Positions 56,501-64,000 of a stretch of DNA of 64,000 nucleotides are shown in pieces. The stretch is from Melastoma dodecandrum (taxonomy: Eukaryota > Streptophyta > Magnoliopsida > Myrtales > Melastomataceae). Where the stretch lies: positions 1 to 64,000 of the forward strand of contig JARUPY010000487.1 in the NCBI GenBank assembly GCA_029817715.1. Direction: 5' to 3'. Position 1 is the first letter of the stretch, and every line of letters begins with the position of its first letter. The translations under genes and the position numbers were made by a program. The notes below the pieces were generated by a model. It was given only the letters and a program-made list of their open reading frames with translations, made no database searches and was not told the origin of the DNA.

Positions 56501-59500
56501 AATTAAAAAAAACAAAATATATATTGGAAAAAAACAGGTATTCATATAAATGGAAGCATAATAAACTTCTGCTCTTTGAGTTGTGACTATAGTGCCTATA
56601 AATAAGACAATAAGTCGCTGGACAAAGTCAGACAACCAGTTCCAGAAGACTAAACTAACTATATTCCATGATGCTTTGTGGTGCAATTGACTGTAATATA
56701 TTTATAACAAGGTAACAGGACTTTTACCTTACTACGAGCAAGACTGCCCCAAACCGCAGAAAGACCGGGGTAAACAGGTGGCTGCCGACCCCCAAAGTCA
56801 TCAAATGCATAATCAACATAGTTGACAAGAAACCGATTCCTTTCATTGTCATCAACAGATTCCTGTTGCGCCCTACAATCAGTTTGTTGATAAGAAATAA
56901 ATGAAAGTGAGAAACCAAGACGATTCTTTTCAGGAACCAACCACCAGCCAGTCAGAAAAGCAACATTTTTATTGTTGTGATGTAAAGATAAATGACAACA
57001 AAACAAGCTATTTTGGTATTTTAGTTCGAAAACAAAACAAATAATGTCTACAACAAATAATGGACATGAAAATTACGCAAGGACAAGTCTTATCAGTACT
57101 CGTAGAATGACCAAAAATAATAATTAAGTAGGCATGATCACCAATTGACAGCAAATAACAGGGTTTACAACTTAGCTACACAGTTTTCCTTACGGTACCT
57201 GGTCAAGATATTGACCACAGCCCTGAAAGCAGCAACCTGCGGTTAACAAGATCAGAAAAGATCAAGAAGTTAATAATTGTTGGAAAATTATCAGGCATCT
57301 AAAATATCAAATATCTTCCTTAATTCACTGGGAAAAGACATGAAAAGAGACTATGTAAATGGTACACTAGGAAAGAAATCCATTTGAATATCTCTGTGAG
57401 TTGGCAAAAGTGATTACTAATTATAAGCAACACCTGAAGGGTCTCTCCGCCATTTCCAATGAGGTGTAGTAGCATATTCAAGATAGGGTGAAGAAACTGG
57501 AGTAGTGCAGTAGAATCCACATTCTTCAAACTGTTAATAGCCTGAGGACATGGGACAATACTACAATTTCTGGTATCAGAAATTTCTTTAAGACAAAACT
57601 TAAAAAAGCCAACCATGTCATCAAAGAGAAACATGGCTCCTGCCTCCATGGGCACAAGAAACATATGCAGCACAGATAGGGATCATTAGAAAGGAACATC
57701 AGTCGGACATCCACAGAACTTCTATCAGACTTCAAAGTGTATATCTCAAACATTACTTATCATAAAATAAGCTCATCTAGTTTTACAGATAACAAGAGTA
57801 GGCTGACACATCATATCTGATTTAAATTCAGGTCATGCATGAGATGCAATTGATATCAAGAAATAGAGGAAGTAGATCATAGTACTTAGAATTTTGAACT
57901 ATACCTCTAGGAGCTCAGAACCCCATGGTGGGCTAGTCCTTAGGGTATGCCTATCGTACTCGAGGAAGAAGTCCCGAATTCGCTCATTAATAGGGTACAA
58001 AGACGAGCAAAGTCTTAGACGTAACCTAAAGACATTTTTCCCATCTTCCAAGTAGTCCAGCCTCTCCTGCATGAAAAGATCACATGATCAATAAATCACA
58101 GCATTTCATCCTAACACTACACAACCGATAGACTCAGTTCACTGAGCACAAACAGTTAACCATTGGACAGCTAACCAAGTGTATTGCTAGCTTCCTCGAA
58201 GCAGATAATCATTGTTTCTGATGGACTTAATTGAGTGGGAAAAATACATTTTCCAGATATAGACATATACGATGACGTCCAATTGTGAGCATATACATTG
58301 AATATGGTCAAGGAATAATGTGAGCGAAAAGAACCTTTGCCGTATCTTGAAGATAATGTGGCACCAGCTCTCTCATGATGGGTAAAGAAATCTCAGAGCG
58401 CAACCTATGGAAAACAATGTTGCTAGTGATCACAATTAATGACAGAATGAGAGGGTGAAAGGAGCTTCTTTGTATAACAAACATAGTTATAGAAAATGCA
58501 TCATGGCTTGTGTGAAACAGTGAAAATGAAATAAAGAAAAACAACCAGGATTAATGTGTTCTGCAAAAATATGACTGACAAGAAATACAAGATGAAATTC
58601 ATAAATGCAGTTAGCGTTAAAAAGCAACAGCAAAAAGTAAAAGACGGGTGTGTACTTACTGAGCATGGGTAGATAATGGAAGTGTTGCGTAACCAATTAC
58701 TACCTGGAAGAAAGGGTTTGTGCCAAGTTACTGCAGTGAGTATGGGAGAGAATAATAATAGGAAAGAAGAATTTAAAAAACTTTGCATTTTTACTGGGCC
58801 ATCGCGAATAGAACGGCTATCTTGATATTTTGAAAAGTACTGTCTATTTACCAAAATTAGTGGTATCAGTACACTCTTTACTATTGGAAAAAATTTCAAA
58901 ACATAAAAGCATACAGGTTTCGGGGCTTCTAATTTTGTCTGCAGATCGACATGGAAGAAAGTGAACAATAAATGATGAAGTGGAGTCCAGATGGCAGGTA
59001 GAAGAAGCTTGATTTCGTCATGATAACATGCCACCCTAGCTCCAACCGCAACTTGTGTATGAACCCACTTCTGCAGGGATATACCAGGCTCCCTTGGGTA
59101 CAATGCCTGGCAAGATCCTTCATGTCATACTCATAGAGAAAAGTGATCCATCTAAGCATGTAAAGGTGGCATTCACAAATGTACCTCCAAAGGAAGTCTG
59201 CGTACATCAGCATCATCTTTCCTGAGTTCAACCCTGATAAACAAGTTTCTCTTCCGACTCAAAGCAACAGTCAGTGGATATACGTAGAGAGAATGAAAAA
59301 GCTGAAGGAAGGGCTCATTTCTGGTCATTGTGCGGAAGTCAAAAGCTTGGAACTGCAACAAAGTAAGTTTATAAGAAAACGGTAAACATTGAGTCATTGT
59401 AAACAGCTTAGCTACTCTACTGTCAAGAACATCACATTAGAAAGATATTTCTTATCTATTTAGGAGTATTGAATAAATTGGCACCTTGTATAGTTTTTCT

Positions 59501-62500
59501 AGTATGCTCTATCAGACAGGTATTTAGAAACACCACACGGGTCGGACTCGAACTTATAGCCCGTCAAATGCTATTTAGGCATATTTTTCCATAAAAGAAG
59601 CATAAGAAATTAACTCACTTCATCAACACTGAACTCTGAAGTTCCTTGAATATTTGACTTGTGTTCAGCTAACTCTTTCCCGTCAAACGAATGCTGCCTC
59701 CTATTGCTCCCATGCACCCCATCAGAACCATTGCTAGGGCTTTTTGAAAATGTGGACTCAACAGCACTATCTCCCGGATCAAAAGAATCATTGGTAATAC
59801 TACCGTTTTCTGATATATTTTCAAATTCAACATGACCATTTTGATGTTTTTCAATTTCTAGACGCAGAACGCCTTTGACAGGCTTGTGAACCTTGCGCTT
59901 GGGATCCTGTTACATGGATGATAGCAAAGAGGGAATAGTCGGATAAATCATGAACATACACGTAGTGAACTAAAGTGAAGAACCATTGAAGCCTAATAAA
60001 ACAAAGCCAATCAAATTGTTAAACCAAAACAGGAAAATGAGTAGTCCTCAGTCTACGCGCAATGCCTACTCATGCATCTGTAAATCCGAACAGATATTGA
60101 AGAAACCAAGCTATTAACCTTTAAGATGTCCAGAACATTAACAGAAAGCTTAGATGGAAGAATGGAAAAGATAAAAATAATAATTGATTCTTGAAAATTA
60201 TAAAATACCTGAAGTGAATCCTCAGTATAGCTTTCCTTGACTTTGTTTAAGTTTGATATTTCAACAATTACAGAGCTTCCACTTGTATACCCCAACTTCC
60301 CTTGCATTGTTATCTTTGCAACTGGCTCCGGTGAGCCGTCGTGGAGGATTGGCCCTGAAGTGCCAGGAGCCAGAGGACTACTTGGAGAGGCAGACCCATT
60401 GGAGGCTGCACCAATGTTGTTGTCAAATAACGGGAGAATAGCCCACGCGAAGGACTCCCGATAGGGCATTATTCGTGACCACACCTGCAGTTTCTGCCTC
60501 TCCCTCTCTGTCAAATTGACCTGGACAAAACAGAAAAACATAAAAGCCACCGAAAACATTCCAACATAGCAAACCATGAAAGGTGATATTTCACTTCCAG
60601 TAATTAAATTTAATACTAACAGGGGATAACCAACAGAGACACCTACGGGTTCCTTGCGTGAATAAACAGAGGATGTAACTCCGCCTTCTTCTGTCGCAGG
60701 CTTTTCCAACTGAATTAGCAGACAAACTGAGGCAGACGGTGCATCTAAGTAAAATAGTCCACGTGATTCATTTGAAACTTTACCCTGAAAGAGAAATCCA
60801 TTTGAAAACTCATTCGATCTAAGCAGCTGACCGTTATCTTCAGTAACTAGAAAATCAGACAGCAATTCATCACTGAGCAACTGCACTACATACTTGAAAT
60901 TAATCGCACAAATCTAAATTCATCAATATTCAAACTTACTTATAAAGAAAACAATATTCAAGCCTTATTCTAGCAAAGTGGGTTGAGTCACATGGATCCT
61001 CAGTGCAGATATATACATCGGATAGAAATCTCATGTTTTACGTCTTGCTGGGCCAATTGTCTTTGTCTCGATTCCAGAATCAGATTGTTTTAGACAATAA
61101 AATCAGATCTCGCTATTTACATGATCACATTTCCTAAAGGGTGGTAAATGATTGATTAATCAAGATCATCTTCTTGAAACTAGTTCATTGTGCTTTTTCC
61201 TCAGAACAGACAAAAGTTTCTAAAAGGTGGTAATATATCATTAGGAGCCAGGGATTGATTGACTTACATCTGGTGAATCAGATGGCAGCACACGAAAGTA
61301 AAAATCTTCAGACATCTTTTCCCTCCTCTCTCTATTATATAGAGAGATCAATCCATGAAAAGGCTCTGATGTAAAAAAGGTGAAATAAGTGACCAAACAG
61401 CAATGGACAGAAAAAACCACCACAGGGAAAGGTCACTTCCTAACTCATACAACAAATGTAACAATACCTACCAACTAATCCAGCTTGGAACATAAGGGAT
61501 AGAACTTTGACAGAGATCTTCAGCCCACTGGAGAAACAGGAATAGATAACAACAGCAGGTAGAGGATGAATGAGTTCAGACTAAACATCCAGTCATCAAT
61601 AGGAAACAAGAAACTGGAAGAGTATGATACGTGATCTAAACCTGCCACGGTGTGAGATATGTGTATCTGGGATCCTCTGACCATATATCATGGACCTTTC
61701 ATTTTGCCAATCAAAAGCTGGTTCATAAGCAGGTAAAGGGGATTGACCAAAGTGCTGCACAGACATTTGACAAGGAGATCCACATCAGTCGTTCTGCTAT
61801 TCGATGATCAAAGCAGACACAGATAAACCAAGACTGAATGGAATACACGTTGATAGAAGAAGACTTGAAAAATCTCAGTGATTCCATTCAAATCAAATTC
61901 ACATAGACTGAAAAGGGAAGGTTTGCAGAATCCGGCTAATGAAACTCAGAGTTCACCAAAGCAACTTTTATGAAGAGCAACCTTTGAGTCAGAGGACGTA
62001 GCATCAGCAAATTGCCTTCCTGAAGTAGTGGGGACATCATCATCAGTGGCATCGTCAGTATTCACCTGCCTAGCACTGGCAAGACGCATTTCTGCAGATC
62101 AAATGGCAGACAAATCATGGTAAGTGGACAACCTTTTTCTGAAGAAAACTAAAACTTAATTACTTAAGGTGAATTATAGATCAGATCATAAGTCTACTCC
62201 AAAGAGACTGGGCCCACTATCACCATGCTGTAAATAGAATATATACAGTGTTCCCTTCATATAGTAGGAAATGAAAGAAGGAATGAGCAGACAGGCACAA
62301 TGGAATCCTGATTGCATATCAAAATGCTATACAAGGGCTGACTGCCACTTATCTTACTGTCACTCCCTTTGTAGCTATAGTAACTAGTGTGAGTATTTAC
62401 CTGTCTCAATATCTGTATCAGGCCCTTCAAATATCTGATTTTGAAATGCAATAGGACCCACACTTTCATAGTGTCCATATTTTTGGTCATCCTTGATCCA

Positions 62501-63251
62501 GTCAGTTTTATAGCATTGCACGAGTTCATTAAGGTGTGGCCACTGCTCGAGATTTTCATCAAGCTGGAAAAAAAATGACAACGACCAGTTAGCAAGGTTT
62601 ATCTTTCCTTCAGACAAATTGCTACATCTAACCAATCAGCCACAAAGATCACGAACACCGATATGAGATGCTGCAATGAAGAAGGCCTGGGAAACCCAAA
62701 AGTAATTTAAAGCAAGGCCAGCTAAAGATAATTAAGCAAGCAGAAACGGTGATAAAGTGACTCCAACTCCTTTAAGCGTTAATTTATGATCCACTTTTCT
62801 TACTTATGTTAATGCAGTATAGGTACCATCCTTGACTAAGTTAAGACAAAATTCTTCCGTGCGTCAAATAATTATAAGATTTTGAGCAGACTATAGTAAC
62901 TCATTTCTTTCAGCTCGGTGAAAATCGTTAAATTTCATACATCTTTACTCTCCAGAGACATCATACAGTTACGGCAAGCCCTTTAATGGGATTGTTAGAG
63001 CATAGGCAAGTCCGACTACCATAAGCGGCAAAGAGATGATATCTTTCTTGATTGATCTGACAATAAAATTGCACTACAAAAGGAGACCGCACATTCAACG
63101 AGTATGATGTTACCCAAATCCATGCAGGAAACAACCAAATTCAAGAGATCACACTACTAACCAGGGGATCCAACCTAGAATAACCACCTCCACCTCCACC
63201 AGCCTGTCTTGAAACTCTCCGAAACCGGTTCGTCGGCTGCGAATTCTCCAT
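50558..63251 (-). CDS. SPK1: SPIKE1, DOCK-family guanine nucleotide exchange factor for ROP GTPases
   Basis: About thirty exons spread over 12.7 kb. The start exon (MENSQPTNRFRRVSRQ, a glycine run, then YSRLDPL) and the exon with DENLEQWPHLNELVQCY and QIFEGPDTD match the SPIKE1 N-terminus. Mid-protein segments include PLPAYEPAFDW, EDFYFRVLP, YLDAPSASVCLLIQLEKP, the DHR1/C2 lipid-binding region (FLQLFHSLYVYPLTVALSRKRN and LREPGISLQKWVHTQ-like) and ELWEENLSAAVSLQVLEVT. The catalytic DHR2 region (50900-52250) is complete: YRVGFYGDRFGKLDRKEY, REPRDVRLGDIMEKL, FDRFLFDTPFTKNGKTQGG and ending HYIPAILSEL. All exons I checked read without a stop. SPIKE1 activates ROPs, the WAVE/SCAR-ARP2/3 path, trichome and pavement-cell shape and ER export. 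Expected length is about 1,830 residues. Confidence 0.96.
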
Positions 63252-64000
63252 CCAAAATTCACCTCCCGACTCCTGAATGGACAAAAGAAGGAAAATAAAC
63301 ACACTCAACAATGCAATGCCCTGAATCTACAAACAAACAAAAATCCACATTTCACCAACTACTCGTCCAACAACTCACACCCACAATGCAGGACAACCCA
63401 AAATGATTAAAAAAAATCCTCAAATACCCTCCTCTTCCCAGATCCAAAAGAACCAAAACTCAAAAAGAAACACCCCCGTAGGCAAGAACCCAAAATGCAA
63501 GAAACGAGGGGAGAAAACCCAAATGCGAGAAACGATGGATCTTTTGATGGAGTTACCCGTTGCTTCAAGGGAAAAGATGTGATCTTGGGATCACTCCCGG
63601 GGTCATCACCCCGCCAAACCCCTCAAAGACCTGCAAGCGATACACCACCCAACCACAATAACAACAACCCTAGACTAGACTGCCTACAAGAACAGTGAGC
63701 TTGAGTTGGCGTTTGGGAGCTGGGAGTCACAAGGAAGTCCTGGGTCAAGATGATAGAGAGAGAAAGGGAGAGGGGGAAGAGAGAGAGAGAGAGGGGGGGG
63801 GGGACAAGAGCAGACAGAAAGACAATGGTCATGTGCCAAGTGATGACAAGGAGATTGTAAGAGAGATTGTTTTTGCTGATTTTTATTTTTTACAAATAAT
63901 TGTTCCTGATAGTTTTAATTAATCTATAAAATGCATAAACTTTTCTTTTATAAAAAAATGTAATAAATTTTAATTATTTCGCGTGTGAAATCGAGTTGGA
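63252..64000. other. Upstream region of SPIKE1 with GA microsatellite and G run
   Basis: This should hold the SPIKE1 5' UTR and promoter. A GA-rich microsatellite lies at 63753-63792, ending in 11 G (63793-63803); on the transcribed strand it is a CT/C tract, common in plant 5' leaders. The right end is AT-rich. No other gene is seen. Confidence 0.5.

Noticed and set aside
59535..59575. tRNA-like B box (GTTCGAGTCC on the minus strand)
   Set aside because: There is no A box, acceptor stem or cloverleaf around it.

Overview
This is nuclear DNA from a flowering plant. The genes carry short GT-AG introns, and the protein set is plant-specific: PPR, YSL, NHL, DUF4408/DUF761, KIP1-like and SPIKE1. 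Several promoters carry plant site II (GGCCCA/TGGGCC) and telo-box (AAACCCTAA) motifs. Protein similarity points to a eudicot, probably a rosid. I cannot fix the species. There is no bacterial, organellar or viral content. I recognise nineteen loci, and I rebuilt splice sites by hand for most of the multi-exon ones.

Left part (1-14.8 kb): a decayed organic cation/carnitine transporter at the edge; BTF3 (NAC beta, +); a two-exon KIP1-like coiled-coil gene (-) whose first exon lies about 1 kb upstream of the main exon; a DUF4408/DUF761 membrane protein (-); then about 6 kb with no recognisable gene.

Middle (14.8-41.6 kb): STT3B (+), a PPR protein (-), YSL7-like metal-nicotianamine transporter (-), RNA polymerase subunit RPB12 (-, three small exons), a GRAM/GEM-like protein (+), CDT1 (-) divergent from a DUF1308 gene (+), an NHL protein (-), an alcohol-dehydrogenase-like pseudogene (-), a METTL21-like methyltransferase pseudogene (-) and a pectate lyase (-).

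Right part (41.6-64 kb): DEAD-box helicase RH41 with a HIT zinc finger (-), the cuticular lipid exporter ABCG11 (+, ten exons) and the very large Rac/ROP-GEF gene SPIKE1 (-, about 12.7 kb).

The genes are ordinary neighbours and not a pathway cluster. The most striking pattern is damage. Between 15 and 40 kb, STT3B, PPR, CDT1, DUF1308, ADH-like and METTL21-like all carry frameshifts, stops or small deletions, while BTF3, KIP1-like, YSL7, RPB12, GRAM, pectate lyase, RH41, ABCG11 and SPIKE1 read cleanly. Three lesions are one extra base in a homopolymer, which suggests sequence error; the others (a lost SAM motif, in-frame stops) look like true decay. The window also has unusually many long G or C runs and two copies of a poly(A)-ended SINE-like repeat. 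I found no convincing new biological system.
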